A stretch of DNA of 64,000 nt, from the NCBI RefSeq assembly GCF_022832385.1, contig NZ_JALHLE010000011.1, positions 62,001-126,000 of the forward strand. The letters are read 5' to 3'. Under the pieces are notes generated by a model. That model searched no databases and was not told the DNA's origin. It saw only the letters and a list, made by a program, of their open reading frames with translations. The translations under genes and the position numbers were made by a program. This stretch comes from Novosphingobium album (ex Hu et al. 2023) (lineage in GTDB: Bacteria; Pseudomonadota; Alphaproteobacteria; Sphingomonadales; Sphingomonadaceae). Shown in pieces: positions 1 to 9,009 of the stretch (position 1 is the stretch's first letter; the number at the start of each line of letters is the position of its first letter).

Positions 1-909
1 CGGGCCGAGTGTGCGGCGCGCCTGCTGCAGCGCGATGCGCGCTTCCTGCGCCTTGCCTTCGAACTCGGCGGGATCGAGGTCCCATTCCTTGAGCACGTCG
101 GCCCAGAGCGGCATCACGTTGACCGACGTTTCGTAGCGGCTCGACGGCTGCAGCTTCTCGATCATGCGGTTGTGCCCGTTGGGATACATCTCGAAGATCG
201 TCGTCGAGTAGTGATCGTCGATCATCGGCTGGAACTGCGGATGCACCGCCGGAATATGGTAGCTCTCGTTGAAGTTGTCGCTGGCGAACTTCCAGTTGGT
301 GTTCACGCGCAGGGTCAGCCACACGACGCGCTTCCAGTTCTTCAGGTCGCGGTTGCCGAGCAGCGTCGGGATGGGATCGAGGTATTCCATCAGCGGCAGC
401 GCGTTGGGATCGAAGCTGTAGAAGACGAACCCGCCCCAGGTCTCGCAGGGAAGTTCCTTCATGCGCAGCTTCTCGCACGGGTTGCCCCTGGAGAAGTCCT
501 CGGGGTCCTGCACCTCGTCGAGCGCGCCGTCGATGTTCCACTTCCAGTTGTGGTACGGGCAGGTCAGGTGCTTCGCGACGCCGCCTTCCTCGACATTGAC
601 GAGGCGGTTGCCGCGGTGGAGGCAGACATTGAAGAAGGCGCGGACCGAGCCATCTTCCTGACGGATCATGATGACGGATTCGTGCTTGAAGTTGTGAACG
701 ATGAAGTCGCCCGTTTCCTCAAGCTGGCGTTCGCGGCCGCCCACGTGCCACACGCGCTTCCACATGTGCTCCCATTCGCGCTCGGCGAATTCCTTGGAGT
801 AATAGCGGTCGCCGGTGATGGCATCGCCCCGCGCCTTCGGAAACTGCGCGTCGGGGTGGGTCGGGTAGGTGTCGGACTTGGTCGGGGTATCGAGGTAACG
901 GGTTGCCAT
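1..909 (-). CDS. Rieske aromatic-ring-hydroxylating oxygenase, alpha subunit (partial, 3' end outside window)
   Basis: The frame is open from an ATG at 909 to the left edge (303 codons), so the C-terminus is missing. The Rieske [2Fe-2S] ligands are C96-x-H98 and C117-x2-H120. The mononuclear iron site starts at the DNFNESYHIPAVHP motif near residue 220, with Glu three residues before the first His. It closely resembles the neighbouring oxygenase at 1553-2878, sharing the HRGNRL and VQDP(E/D)DF stretches. It is the last visible gene of a minus-strand operon: TonB receptor, SnoaL, Rieske, VOC, Rieske. It should hydroxylate a ring or an activated carbon with electrons from a separate reductase. 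The substrate is unknown. Confidence 0.93.
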   Translation of the reverse strand, partial: MATRYLDTPTKSDTYPTHPDAQFPKARGDAITGDRYYSKEFAEREWEHMWKRVWHVGGRERQLEETGDFIVHNFKHESVIMIRQEDGSVRAFFNVCLHRGNRLVNVEEGGVAKHLTCPYHNWKWNIDGALDEVQDPEDFSRGNPCEKLRMKELPCETWGGFVFYSFDPNALPLMEYLDPIPTLLGNRDLKNWKRVVWLTLRVNTNWKFASDNFNESYHIPAVHPQFQPMIDDHYSTTIFEMYPNGHNRMIEKLQPSSRYETSVNVMPLWADVLKEWDLDPAEFEGKAQEARIALQQARRTLGP

Positions 910-980
910 GATCTGCGTTCCTTGTGTCCCGGTCTTCTCCCCGGCGCGCCGGGTGGTTGGTTTGTTTTGTTTTTGCGTGC

Positions 981-1535
981 TTATACGACCACGGCAGGAA
1001 AGCCGGGGCGGATCGGATCGGTCACGCCGTCCCAGCCTTCGGCTGCGGCGGCGATGCGTTCGAAGAAGTCGGTCTGAGCCGGGTTCGCCTCGATCAGCTC
1101 GATCATGCAGCCGATCGCCTTGCTGGTATCGATGTAGCTGAAACGATAGCCGCCGAAGATCCCGTCGACCGCGGCGACAAAGCCCTGATCGATGTAACTG
1201 GCGTAAGCCGTATCGTAGTCGTCTGTATAGACGCCCAGGTGGTGGAAGCCCCCTTCCCCCTTCGCGATCGTGTCGCGATAGGCGGAAGGGCCATCGCTAT
1301 GCTGCTGCACCAGTTCGATCTGCACACCGCCCGACTGGGCGATGGCGACCGAGAAATCGAGCCCTGAACTTTTCGTGCCGCGGTAGTCGAACTCTTCGAG
1401 CTTGACGTGCGGCACATGCAGGAACGGTCCGATGCCGGTCGTCTTCGTCCAGTTCGCGCAGGCTGTCTCGATGTCGTCGACCATGATCGCGACCTGCATG
1501 ATGTGTTTTCCGGGAACGCCGGCAACGGGAACCAT
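981..1535 (-). CDS. VOC-family (glyoxalase/extradiol fold) protein
   Basis: 184 residues with two beta-alpha-beta-beta-beta modules typical of the vicinal oxygen chelate superfamily. Candidate metal ligands are Q14 (the usual His position of module 1), E74 in the QIELVQ strand, H98/H99 in GGFHHLGV, and E146 in GCMIELIE. That pattern fits a lyase, isomerase or epimerase-type VOC enzyme better than an extradiol ring-cleavage dioxygenase, which is longer and uses His-His-Glu. It lies 17 bases after the Rieske gene at 1553-2878, inside the same operon. The reaction cannot be assigned; action on an oxygenase product is inferred from position. Confidence 0.88.
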   Translation of the reverse strand: MVPVAGVPGKHIMQVAIMVDDIETACANWTKTTGIGPFLHVPHVKLEEFDYRGTKSSGLDFSVAIAQSGGVQIELVQQHSDGPSAYRDTIAKGEGGFHHLGVYTDDYDTAYASYIDQGFVAAVDGIFGGYRFSYIDTSKAIGCMIELIEANPAQTDFFERIAAAAEGWDGVTDPIRPGFPAVVV

Positions 1536-1552
1536 ATCCTTTACTCCAATCC

Positions 1553-2878
1553 TCAGGCTTCAGTGCCGTTGACGTAGTCGTTGAGCAGTTCGTGGAAGCG
1601 CTGGATGCGCTTTTCCTGGCCGGGCAGGATGCAGCCCTTGAAGCCGCGTGAATTCAGGCCCTGCTGCTGGCTGGTGCCGATCGAGAGGTCCTGATCGGCC
1701 ACGAAGCCCAAGCTGACGCCATCGCCATAGACGGAGTGGCGCGCCACCGCGTCGTGCTCCAGCGGCGCGTTGCCGATGGGCGTGACGACCTCGTCCATGC
1801 CCTCGACCGGCGGATAGAGGCACCAGTGCTGGAACACGCACTTTTCAGGATCGGTCGGGTGCGGCTCGGTGCGCAGGACCTGCAGCTGCTCGGGGCTCAT
1901 GGTCAGTGTGAGATTGGGGAACAGCGTGCAGTGGAAATAGTCCACCAGTTGCTGGTCGCTCATGTTCTCGTAGCTGGTAAAGCCGCGCGACGGGCCAAGA
2001 CGGCGCTTTGCCTCGATGATCGCCGCGCGCAGGTCGCCGGTGCGGCCATTGTATTCAGCCGGGTCGATTTCCCAGGCGCGGGCCACGTCGTCGAGCGGCG
2101 CGGGGACTTCGGTCGTGTGGTAATCGACGCGGGTGGTGGCCTGATGGCCCTTCATCCACATCGAGTTGTGGCCCGAAGGGTACATCTCGAACAGCGTGTC
2201 GGGCAGGCCGTCATTGATGAAGGTCGCCAGTTCCGGATGAATCGTCGGGAGGTGATAGCTCTCGTTGAAGTTGTCGCGGATGATCTTCCAGTTGAAGTCC
2301 GCATCCGCCGAGAGCTTGAGCACGCGCACCCAGTTATCGAGGCCGTAACCCTTCAGGCGTTCGGGGAACGGGGCGAGCCATTCCTCGAGCGCGGGCACGT
2401 CATCGTCCATGCACCAGAACACGAACGGGCCCCAGGTCTCGCAGCGCAGTTCGGACAAGTGCACCTTGCCGCAAGGGCTGCCACCCTCGAAATCGTCGGG
2501 GTCCTGTACCTTGGACAGCGTCCCGTCGAGGTCATATGTCCAGCCGTGATAGGCGCAGGTGATGCGCGGCACGGCGGCCTGTTCACCCAGGATCAGGCGA
2601 TTACCGCGGTGGGGGCAGGAATTGTAGAAGGCCTTGATCGAGCCATCGTCCTGCTTGACCATGATCACCGATTCCTTGGCGAAGTTGTGGCGCACGATGT
2701 CGCCAGGTTCCTCGAATTCGGCGATCAACCCGCCAAGGTGCCAGACCTTGGGCCACAGGTTCTTCATCTCCGCGTCCATCCACTCTTTCGAGATGTAGCG
2801 GTCGGCGGTGATGGTATCGCCGCGCACCGGCATGTCGAATTTGGGCGAGTAGCGCGAGGGCTTGCTCTGGATGTTCAT
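1553..2878 (-). CDS. Rieske aromatic-ring-hydroxylating oxygenase, alpha subunit
   Basis: Complete protein of 441 residues, normal for an alpha subunit. The N-terminal Rieske domain shows C88-x-H90 and C108-x2-H111 (CPHRGNRL ... CAYHGW). The catalytic domain begins with DNFNESYHLPTIHPE around residues 200-215, with two His ligands and Glu at the electron-bridging position. A GGAAG ribosome site precedes the ATG at 2878. It sits between a SnoaL gene (12 bases upstream) and a VOC gene. No beta subunit accompanies it, which suggests a homo-oligomeric oxygenase of the CntA/GbcA type. The substrate is unknown. Confidence 0.95.
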   Translation of the reverse strand: MNIQSKPSRYSPKFDMPVRGDTITADRYISKEWMDAEMKNLWPKVWHLGGLIAEFEEPGDIVRHNFAKESVIMVKQDDGSIKAFYNSCPHRGNRLILGEQAAVPRITCAYHGWTYDLDGTLSKVQDPDDFEGGSPCGKVHLSELRCETWGPFVFWCMDDDVPALEEWLAPFPERLKGYGLDNWVRVLKLSADADFNWKIIRDNFNESYHLPTIHPELATFINDGLPDTLFEMYPSGHNSMWMKGHQATTRVDYHTTEVPAPLDDVARAWEIDPAEYNGRTGDLRAAIIEAKRRLGPSRGFTSYENMSDQQLVDYFHCTLFPNLTLTMSPEQLQVLRTEPHPTDPEKCVFQHWCLYPPVEGMDEVVTPIGNAPLEHDAVARHSVYGDGVSLGFVADQDLSIGTSQQQGLNSRGFKGCILPGQEKRIQRFHELLNDYVNGTEA

Positions 2879-2890
2879 GGGGGCTTCCTT

Positions 2891-3442
2891 TCAGGTCTTG
2901 CCGGGGGGGCTGGAACGGGTCTGACTGAAATCCGCACCGCCCCGAGCACCGCGCGGGGCAGAAGGATTGGCGACGAAGAAATCGAGCGAACCGGGGTCGT
3001 CCTTGACCCAGTCGGTCACCAACGTGCGGGCCGAAATGCGCCATTCGCCATCGCGGCAGGCGTATTCGTCGACGTAGCGCCCGGCGATAAACAGGTCCCG
3101 CACACCGTCGTCTTCGCCAACGGTGCGGTGCCAGGCCTGGAAGTAGCACTCGCCCAGCGCCGTCTCGCCATTCAGCTCGATGCGCACCTGCCCGAGCAGG
3201 TGATGCGTGGCATCCATTCCGGCGAGCAGGCCTTGCGCGAAGGTGACGAACTCATCGACGCCGCCTTTCATCAGTCCGCAGTCGATGACTGCATCCCGAT
3301 GGAAGGCACTCCGCTGCAGGTCCGCGTCGAGCCGGTCGAGCCCGCGCATGTAGCGCTGCACCGCGTCGTTGATGTCCCGGCGTGCTGCAAGGTCGTGGAT
3401 TTCCGCTTCAAGGTCGAACCTGCTGTCCGCGACCGTTGCCAT
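2891..3442 (-). CDS. SnoaL/NTF2-like family protein
   Basis: The start was set at 3442 because a GGAGAGG ribosome site lies 7-10 bases before it and the encoded 183-residue protein begins like other SnoaL_4 proteins (DLEAEIHDLAARRDINDAVQRY). A longer open frame upstream only overlaps the receptor gene. The cone-shaped NTF2 fold is supported by WHRTVG, AGRYVDEY and DGEWRISARTLV. Members act as small dehydratases or isomerases, or resemble ring-hydroxylating oxygenase beta subunits. Its place between a TonB receptor and a Rieske gene would suit either role. The C-terminal tail rich in Gly, Ser and Pro looks disordered. Confidence 0.88.
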   Translation of the reverse strand: MATVADSRFDLEAEIHDLAARRDINDAVQRYMRGLDRLDADLQRSAFHRDAVIDCGLMKGGVDEFVTFAQGLLAGMDATHHLLGQVRIELNGETALGECYFQAWHRTVGEDDGVRDLFIAGRYVDEYACRDGEWRISARTLVTDWVKDDPGSLDFFVANPSAPRGARGGADFSQTRSSPPGKT

Positions 3443-3462
3443 CGCCAGCCTCTCCTCTTCCC

Positions 3463-5682
3463 TCAGAAGCTGTACCGGAAGTTCACGCCGTATTCGCGTG
3501 GGCTTCCGAGAGATGCGAGCGTGCCGATCCCGGCCAGGCTCAGCTTCTGGTTGAAGTATTTTTCGTTGAAGAGATTGCGCCCATATGCGCCGATTTTCCA
3601 GCCCGCATTGTCCGGGCCCCAGTTGATGCTGGCATTGACCAGCTCGACAGGACCGACCCGCTCGATCGGCAGGTTGGTGTAGCTGGTGAACTTGGAACTG
3701 GTGTAGCTGTACTGGGCGTTGGTGCTCAGCGTTCCGCCCGCCACCGGCTGCTTCCAGTTCACCCCGAACGATGCATTCCACTTCGGCGAGTTCATCAGGC
3801 TGTTGCCGGCATAGGACGCCGGCACCAGTCCGCCCGTCGTGGGGTCGAGCACCTGCGTGTCGTATTCCTTGTACTTGGCGTCGAGGTAGGCGAGCGAGCC
3901 GCTGAACGTCAGGCCGTAGACCGGCACCGCAGTCACCTCCAGCTCGAAGCCCTTGGTCCGCGCGCTGCCGGCATTGGCGATCGCGGCCGAGTTGGCACCC
4001 GAGGGATAGGTGATGTTCTGCACCACCTGCATGTCGGAATACCAGTTGTAGAACGCGGCCAGGTTCACGCGCAGATGCTTGTCGAGCAGGTCCGCCTTGA
4101 CGCCGGCCTCAACGGTATCGAGCTTTTCCGGGTTGAACGGCCCGATGTCCTCGGCAACCGCGATGCGTCCGGTGAAACCGCCCGATTTGAAGCCGCGAGC
4201 GTAGTAGCCGTAAAGCATCACGTCCGGGTTAACCTTGTAGTCCAGTCCGACTTTCCAACCTACGTTATTCCAGGCCTTCTTGCCGCTCGCGACGATCAGG
4301 CTGCCGGGAATGATCGGATCGTTGAACGTAGAGACGCCTGAAGCATTGAAGGTGTTGGCCGTCGTCGAGACCGCGTCGGTCTTCTCATGTGCGTAGCGGA
4401 TACCCGCCTGCAGGCGCAGGTCAGGCGTGATCTGCTGATAGAGCTGAGCGAAGCCCGAGATCGACCAGTTGGTCTGCTCCTGGGTCTGCGGCTGGCCAAG
4501 GCCGGGCAGGAAGCCGTCAAGCTTCCCCTGCTGATCCAGCGTGTAATGCTGGCGGAAATAGTATCCGCCGACGATCAGCCGGGTCGTGTCCGTCAGGTCG
4601 ACCAGGTCGCGCAGTTCCTGGCTGAACTGGTGATGCTTGATATGGCGATGAGTCTGAAGCCAGACGTTGGTCGTGCCATCATCGTCCGAATAGAGATCGT
4701 TGTCATATTCGCGATAGGCGGTGATCGAGGTCAGATCGCCGATGCCGGACGACAGGTTCTGCGTAAGCGTGACGGCATAGGAATCGCGGTCGTTGGCGTC
4801 GGGCTGGTCATAGCTGAGCCCGCGCTTGAACGAGAACGGATCGGTCGTCTGGCCCGGAACGTAGAAGAGCTCACCCGGCCCGGCAACGACGACGCCTGTC
4901 TGCGAGCCGTTGCGGCTGCGCACGTATTCACCGATCAGTGTCGCGTCGTAATTGTCCCGCTCATACTTCAGATAGCCGCGCAGCGTGGTGATGTTGCGCT
5001 CGCCGATGCGGCGGTTGTCCGCGACGTTACGGAAATAGCCGTCCATCGAATTGTGCAGCATCGAGATCTTGCCGGAGAGGTTCTCGGTGATCGGAAAATT
5101 GACGGCAGCGTTGAGTTCAAGATGATTGTAGTTGCCGTACACGGCCTCGAACTCGCCTCCGAGTTCGCCGGTCGGCTGCTTTGTCACCACATTGATGACA
5201 CCACCGGTGGTATTGGCACCGAACAGCGTGCCCTGCGGGCCACGCAGCACTTCCACCCGGTCGATGTCGAACAGCGACAGCAGAGCCGCCGTATTCACGC
5301 CGACGACCACGCCATCCACCACGACCGATACCGTCGTTCCGACATAGGGGTCGGCATCGTTCACGCCGACGCCGCGGATCGTGAACACCGCCGAATCCGG
5401 CGAGTTCGAGAACGTGTTGATCTGCACGTTCGGGATCGAATTCGACATGTCGGCAATGTTGTTCACCTGCGCTTCCGCAAGCGAGTCGCCGGTAACCGCC
5501 GTGACCGAAATCGGCACGTCCTGCTGGCTCTGGGCCTGCTTCTGCGCAGTAACGACAATCTCTTTCAGACCACCGGTATCGGCTTCCTGCGCCGTCTGCT
5601 CTTGCGCCAGAGCAGGCGCGGACATGACCATGCAGGTACCCGCAAGCAGGTATGGCAAACGGTTCTTGAATGCGGACGTCAT
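3463..5682 (-). CDS. TonB-dependent outer-membrane receptor
   Basis: 739 residues. A signal peptide ends at ALAQE around residue 26, followed by a KEIVVTAQKQ segment near residues 40-50 (TonB-box region), a plug domain with VEVLRGPQGTLFGANTTGG, and a beta-barrel ending in a terminal Phe (NFRYSF). It should import a bulky or scarce substrate across the outer membrane using TonB energy. It heads the operon running through SnoaL, Rieske, VOC and Rieske genes and is divergent from a TetR gene, so the imported compound is probably the oxygenase substrate and the expression signal. The ligand is not deducible. Confidence 0.96.
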   Translation of the reverse strand: MTSAFKNRLPYLLAGTCMVMSAPALAQEQTAQEADTGGLKEIVVTAQKQAQSQQDVPISVTAVTGDSLAEAQVNNIADMSNSIPNVQINTFSNSPDSAVFTIRGVGVNDADPYVGTTVSVVVDGVVVGVNTAALLSLFDIDRVEVLRGPQGTLFGANTTGGVINVVTKQPTGELGGEFEAVYGNYNHLELNAAVNFPITENLSGKISMLHNSMDGYFRNVADNRRIGERNITTLRGYLKYERDNYDATLIGEYVRSRNGSQTGVVVAGPGELFYVPGQTTDPFSFKRGLSYDQPDANDRDSYAVTLTQNLSSGIGDLTSITAYREYDNDLYSDDDGTTNVWLQTHRHIKHHQFSQELRDLVDLTDTTRLIVGGYYFRQHYTLDQQGKLDGFLPGLGQPQTQEQTNWSISGFAQLYQQITPDLRLQAGIRYAHEKTDAVSTTANTFNASGVSTFNDPIIPGSLIVASGKKAWNNVGWKVGLDYKVNPDVMLYGYYARGFKSGGFTGRIAVAEDIGPFNPEKLDTVEAGVKADLLDKHLRVNLAAFYNWYSDMQVVQNITYPSGANSAAIANAGSARTKGFELEVTAVPVYGLTFSGSLAYLDAKYKEYDTQVLDPTTGGLVPASYAGNSLMNSPKWNASFGVNWKQPVAGGTLSTNAQYSYTSSKFTSYTNLPIERVGPVELVNASINWGPDNAGWKIGAYGRNLFNEKYFNQKLSLAGIGTLASLGSPREYGVNFRYSF

Positions 5683-5759
5683 TCCTCAGGTTCTCCCCTC
5701 TCCTGGACCGGCCGCATCATTCTTGTGCGGTATACGGCCCCAGCGAGCCGGCCGCAAAT

Positions 5760-5781
5760 AAACCGACTCATCTGCCGGTTT
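5760..5781. promoter_or_regulatory. Inverted repeat in the TetR/TonB-receptor divergent promoter region
   Basis: AAACCG (5760-5765) and CGGTTT (5776-5781) form a perfect 6-bp inverted repeat separated by 10 bases. It lies in the 152-base gap between the divergent receptor gene (start 5682) and the TetR gene (start 5835). TetR repressors commonly bind such palindromes next to their own gene. A second element, CCGGCCGCA, occurs twice as a direct repeat 40 bases apart (5708 and 5748). Assignment as the operator is inference. Confidence 0.35.
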
Positions 5782-5834
5782 TTATGCTAGCTTATTCTCT
5801 TCCGGCCCACCTGCGAATTTGGCTAGGTGGTGCA

Positions 5835-6542
5835 ATGAGTGTGCGGGAGGCGAATCTGGAGTCCATGGAAAACCAGACCACTGCGATACGCGACCGTGTG
5901 CTCAGCGCGCTTCAGCCCGATCATCAGGCCGAGCCTCCAGCCAAGTGGCAACAGCGCAAGAGCGCCAAGATGCGCGACCGGCTTGTCTCGGCTGCCGTCG
6001 ATTGCCTTGTCGAGAGCGGATACCCCGGCCTCACCACAGCAGCAGTCGCCACGCGTTCGGGCGTTTCTCGCGGCGCCATGCATCACCACTTCCCCACGCG
6101 CATGGAACTGGTGGCGGCAGTCGTCGATCATGTCGTCTATCACCGGATGCGCACGTTCCTCGCCGACTACTTCGAGGCGGTCGAGAACCGGCAGGGAGAA
6201 CCGCTGATCGAGCTGGCCTGCGAGGCGCACTGGCGCTCGGTGCAGACCCGCGATTATTCGGCCTGGCTGGAACTCACGGTCGCGGCCCGCACCGACGGCG
6301 AGCTGGCCGCGATCTTCCACCCCGCCGCGCGCCGCTACGACGAGGTGTGGACCAGCGAGATGATCGAAGCCTTTCCGCAGTGGCAAGACCACTGGGACCT
6401 GCTGAAGCTGGCCAACGATTTCACCAGCGCCATGCACATGGGGATGCTGCTGCATGGCCCCGTGTTCGGATCGGAAGACCGCATGGAACGCCTGCGCCGG
6501 TTCGCCGCGCGAACCATGCAGGACCTTTACGAGACGCGCTGA
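5835..6542 (+). CDS. TetR/AcrR-family transcriptional regulator
   Basis: 235 residues from the ATG at 5835; an ATG at 5865 with a GGAG site 5 bases upstream is an equally good start (225 residues). The N-terminal helix-turn-helix domain is clear: RLVSAAVDCLVESGYPGLTTAAVATRSGVSRGAMHHHF split over helices 1-3, with the recognition helix SRGAMHHHF. The C-terminal half is a ligand-binding helical domain. It is transcribed away from the TonB receptor operon and is the likely local repressor of that operon, responding to a substrate or intermediate. The next gene downstream is an SDR 126 bases away. Confidence 0.93.
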   Translation: MSVREANLESMENQTTAIRDRVLSALQPDHQAEPPAKWQQRKSAKMRDRLVSAAVDCLVESGYPGLTTAAVATRSGVSRGAMHHHFPTRMELVAAVVDHVVYHRMRTFLADYFEAVENRQGEPLIELACEAHWRSVQTRDYSAWLELTVAARTDGELAAIFHPAARRYDEVWTSEMIEAFPQWQDHWDLLKLANDFTSAMHMGMLLHGPVFGSEDRMERLRRFAARTMQDLYETR

Positions 6543-6668
6543 TCGCAGAATTCCTTAGCGCTCTCACAAAAGAGAGGTAGCCCGCACCGCCCCTGTCTTC
6601 CAGACTTCGGCCTCAAACCAGAATCGAACGGCACCTGATCGACGAGAGGACCGAGGAAAGGACTCCCC

Positions 6669-7355
6669 ATGGCAAACGTGGCAATCACCGGAGCCGGGCG
6701 CGGCATTGCGCTCGAACTCGTCAAGCAGCACCTCGCCAAGGGCGACCAGGTGTTTGCCTTGGTGCGTAATCCCGCCGGTGCGGACGCGCTCAATGCGCTC
6801 GCGGCAGGGTCGGACGGCAAAGTGACGGTCCATGCGATGGACGTGGCCGACGATGCCTCGGTCAAGGACGGGGCTGCTGACACAGGCGATGCGCCAATCG
6901 ACATCCTCTACAATGTCGCGGGCGTGCCCGGTCAGGTCGGCCCGGAAATCGAAAGCGCCGATTTCGCCGAATGGAGTGAGGTGTTCAACATCAACATCAA
7001 CGGCCCTATGCGCACCTTCCAGGCCTTCCTCCCGCGCCTCGGCAAGGGATCGCGCGTCGTCACCTTCGGCAGCCAGGTCGGTGCCTCGACATGGCCTTAT
7101 CCCGGCTATGAAGCCTATGCCGCGTCAAAGGCCGCCGTGCACCAGCTCATGCATGCAGTGGCACTGGGTGTGGCCGATCGCGGAATTATCGCGATCAGCG
7201 TCCACCCCGGCTGGGTGAAAACCGACATGGGTGGCCCCGATGCCGAGCTGACAGTCGAGGAAAGCGCAACCGGCATCCGCACGCTCACCGAAGGGCTGAC
7301 GCAGGACATGTCCGGCGGCTTCTACAAGTGGAACGGTGAAGTTCACCCACGCTGA
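6669..7355 (+). CDS. Short-chain dehydrogenase/reductase (C-factor-like)
   Basis: 228 residues with the cofactor motif TGAGRGI at residues 7-13, NVAGVPG as the NNAG-like motif, and the catalytic Tyr/Lys pair in YAASK. It is an NAD(P)-dependent alcohol/ketone oxidoreductase, shorter than classical SDRs and closest in character to the C-factor/sniffer group. A GGAAAGGA ribosome site precedes the ATG. The SnoaL gene at 7369 follows by 13 bases, so the two are probably one transcript. Cytoplasmic; substrate unknown. Confidence 0.92.
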   Translation: MANVAITGAGRGIALELVKQHLAKGDQVFALVRNPAGADALNALAAGSDGKVTVHAMDVADDASVKDGAADTGDAPIDILYNVAGVPGQVGPEIESADFAEWSEVFNININGPMRTFQAFLPRLGKGSRVVTFGSQVGASTWPYPGYEAYAASKAAVHQLMHAVALGVADRGIIAISVHPGWVKTDMGGPDAELTVEESATGIRTLTEGLTQDMSGGFYKWNGEVHPR

Positions 7356-7368
7356 GGAGACCGCTGCC

Positions 7369-7809
7369 ATGGCCTTTACCGGACCAGTGGAAGACCGCCT
7401 TGCCATCCGCGAACTGATGGACACCCACGCCCACGGCGTGATGTCAAAGGACCCGCAGCTCTGGGGCTCGATCTGGGCCGAGGATGCCTTCTGGGACCTG
7501 CCCGAATACCCCGACCTCGGCGGTTTCACCGGCAAGGAAACAATCGTTGCTGCGTGGACCGCATCGATGGAGCGCTACGGTCTCGACGATATGTCGAAGC
7601 CGATGATCTACTTCATGCAGCCCGGCTCGATCGAGATCGACGGCGACCATGCGAAGACCGTGGCCTACACCATCGAGATCTTTGACGATCCCGAAACCGG
7701 CAAGCGCACCCGCACCACCGGGCGCTACGACGACGAACTGGAAAAGCGCGACGGTCGCTGGCTGTTCACTCGCCGGTCGTACCGGTCGATCCTCAACGAT
7801 GTGGGCTAA
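7369..7809 (+). CDS. SnoaL/NTF2-like family protein
   Basis: The start was chosen at 7369 because GAGGAG lies about 9 bases upstream and the protein then begins MAFTGPVEDRLAIREL, almost the same as the paralogue at 32710-33138 (MTFTGPFEDRLAIREL). 146 residues with an NTF2-like fold and a typical C-terminal DGRWLFTRRSYR strand. It may be a dehydratase/isomerase on a ring intermediate. It follows an SDR gene in the same direction and converges on the EthD gene. Four SnoaL-type genes occur in the first 35 kb. Confidence 0.88.
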   Translation: MAFTGPVEDRLAIRELMDTHAHGVMSKDPQLWGSIWAEDAFWDLPEYPDLGGFTGKETIVAAWTASMERYGLDDMSKPMIYFMQPGSIEIDGDHAKTVAYTIEIFDDPETGKRTRTTGRYDDELEKRDGRWLFTRRSYRSILNDVG

Positions 7810-7819
7810 ACAAGCCTGC

Positions 7820-7850
7820 CCGGCCTGAACAGCGAGGCTGCTCAGGCCGG
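7820..7850. terminator. Convergent stem-loop between SnoaL and EthD genes
   Basis: A 14-bp stem with one mismatch (7820-7833 with 7837-7850) and a 3-base loop lies where a plus-strand and a minus-strand operon converge. There is no T-run on either side, so intrinsic termination is uncertain, but position and strength fit a bidirectional transcript end. Confidence 0.5.
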
Positions 7851-8201
7851 CGGCGGCAAATCGGAAACGCTTTCGGTAACGCTGAAAGTCCGGATACGGC
7901 TGCGATCGAACAGCTTCTCTTCGTCCTCGACGATCATGGCCAGGGTTTCCGGATCTCCCAGTGCGGCGAAACAGGCATCGCGCGTGGCCTCGTCCGGAAA
8001 GTCGATTTCCATCACGACATCGAAATCGAAATCCTGATCGATCCCGTCGGTCGGCGTCAGATAGCGGCGCACATAACGGGAGGCATACCCGCCGAGCACC
8101 TTCTCGCCGATCCGCCGGTGGTTGTTCTCGTAATAGGCGCGGAACGCCTCCCGGCTCATTCCCTCACGGCGCTTGAGCAGAGTTATGACCGTCACGGTCA
8201 C
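7842..8201 (-). CDS. EthD domain-containing protein
   Basis: 119 residues, starting with GTG at 8201. The GTGA overlap with the upstream gene's stop (8198-8200) implies translational coupling. The sequence shows the EthD dimeric alpha-beta barrel pattern: VITLLKRREGMSREAFRAYYENNH at the start and DFDVVMEIDFPD in the central strand. EthD proteins accompany monooxygenase or dioxygenase degradation systems but have no settled reaction. It is the third gene of the operon Rieske oxygenase, TIM-barrel protein, EthD. Confidence 0.88.
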   Translation of the reverse strand: MTVTVITLLKRREGMSREAFRAYYENNHRRIGEKVLGGYASRYVRRYLTPTDGIDQDFDFDVVMEIDFPDEATRDACFAALGDPETLAMIVEDEEKLFDRSRIRTFSVTESVSDLPPPA

Positions 8202-8989
8202 GCCAGTGCGTCCATCCAGCTCCGGGTCGCTTCAAGCACGGCCTTGGCCCGCAGCGCCGGATGCGAAAAGGCATTGCGCAAGGCCGCACTGCGCAATTCC
8301 AGCGAAAGCGGAATGTCCGCAGGCAGGGCTTGCAACAGGGCCGCGAGCGGCAGCACGCCCTCCCCGCACGGTTCACGCAAGTCGATGGCGTCGGTGATCA
8401 CGGCATCGAAGTCCGCCGGATCGGGCCGCTGCGCGCGGGCATCGCAAAACTGCGCGTAAGGCAGCAGTGTCGGATCGATCGCAGCGATCTGCTCCACGCT
8501 CGTGCCAGAGCGGTCCACATGGATCGGGTCGATCAGCACTGCGCGCAGCGGATGGCCTACCCGTTCCAGCACTGCCAAGGCCTGCGTCAGGTTCTTCACT
8601 TCGGTGAAGATGCCGAACTCCAGCGCTACCCGCATGCCGGAGCCTTCCGCGTGGCGGCACAACGCCGCCAGCCTGTCCGCCGTGACGCCATGATCGGGAT
8701 CGGAGGAGACGCACAACACATTCGCCGCGCCCAGTTCCCCGCCGACGTCGATCACCTTGCGATGATCGTCGAGCACGGAATCGGGCTTGATCCAGATGAC
8801 CTCCACATCGAGCACCGGCATGCCGGTGCGCGCAAGCGCGGCCCGCGTTTCGCGGGTGTCCTGCGCGGTCCATTCCGCCGGATCGACCCACAGGCCTGCC
8901 GCGTCGAATCCGGCCGCAGCCGCCGCCTCGACGACATCGACTGCCCCGAATTCGGGAAGGACGCCCGAGGCCAGTGACAGCTTGTGCAT
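8198..8989 (-). CDS. Sugar-phosphate isomerase/epimerase-like (xylose-isomerase-like TIM barrel) protein
   Basis: 263 residues beginning MHKLSLASGVLPEFG, with the AP-endonuclease-2/xylose-isomerase TIM barrel order: GFDAAGLWVDP, ANVLCVSSD, RVALEFGIFTEVK, VLIDPIHVDRSG, LPYAQFCDA and a C-terminal LSLELRS strand. Metal ligands usually come from the Glu, Asp and His in LEFG, IDPIH and LELR, all present. In degradation clusters such proteins are isomerases or hydrolases of cyclic intermediates. It overlaps the following EthD gene by 4 bases and follows the Rieske gene by 20 bases. Confidence 0.85.
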   Translation of the reverse strand: MHKLSLASGVLPEFGAVDVVEAAAAAGFDAAGLWVDPAEWTAQDTRETRAALARTGMPVLDVEVIWIKPDSVLDDHRKVIDVGGELGAANVLCVSSDPDHGVTADRLAALCRHAEGSGMRVALEFGIFTEVKNLTQALAVLERVGHPLRAVLIDPIHVDRSGTSVEQIAAIDPTLLPYAQFCDARAQRPDPADFDAVITDAIDLREPCGEGVLPLAALLQALPADIPLSLELRSAALRNAFSHPALRAKAVLEATRSWMDALA

Positions 8990-9009
8990 GCGCCCTCTCC
9001 CGGCCGCGG

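Noticed and set aside
981-1535. Extradiol ring-cleavage dioxygenase
   Set aside because: The protein is short (184 residues), and the metal positions look like Q14, E74, H98/H99 and E146 rather than the His-His-Glu triad of a two-domain extradiol enzyme.
1736-3682. Plus-strand open frame of 648 codons
   Set aside because: It is antisense to the Rieske, SnoaL and receptor genes, has no domain motif, and is explained by GC-rich third codon positions of the real genes.
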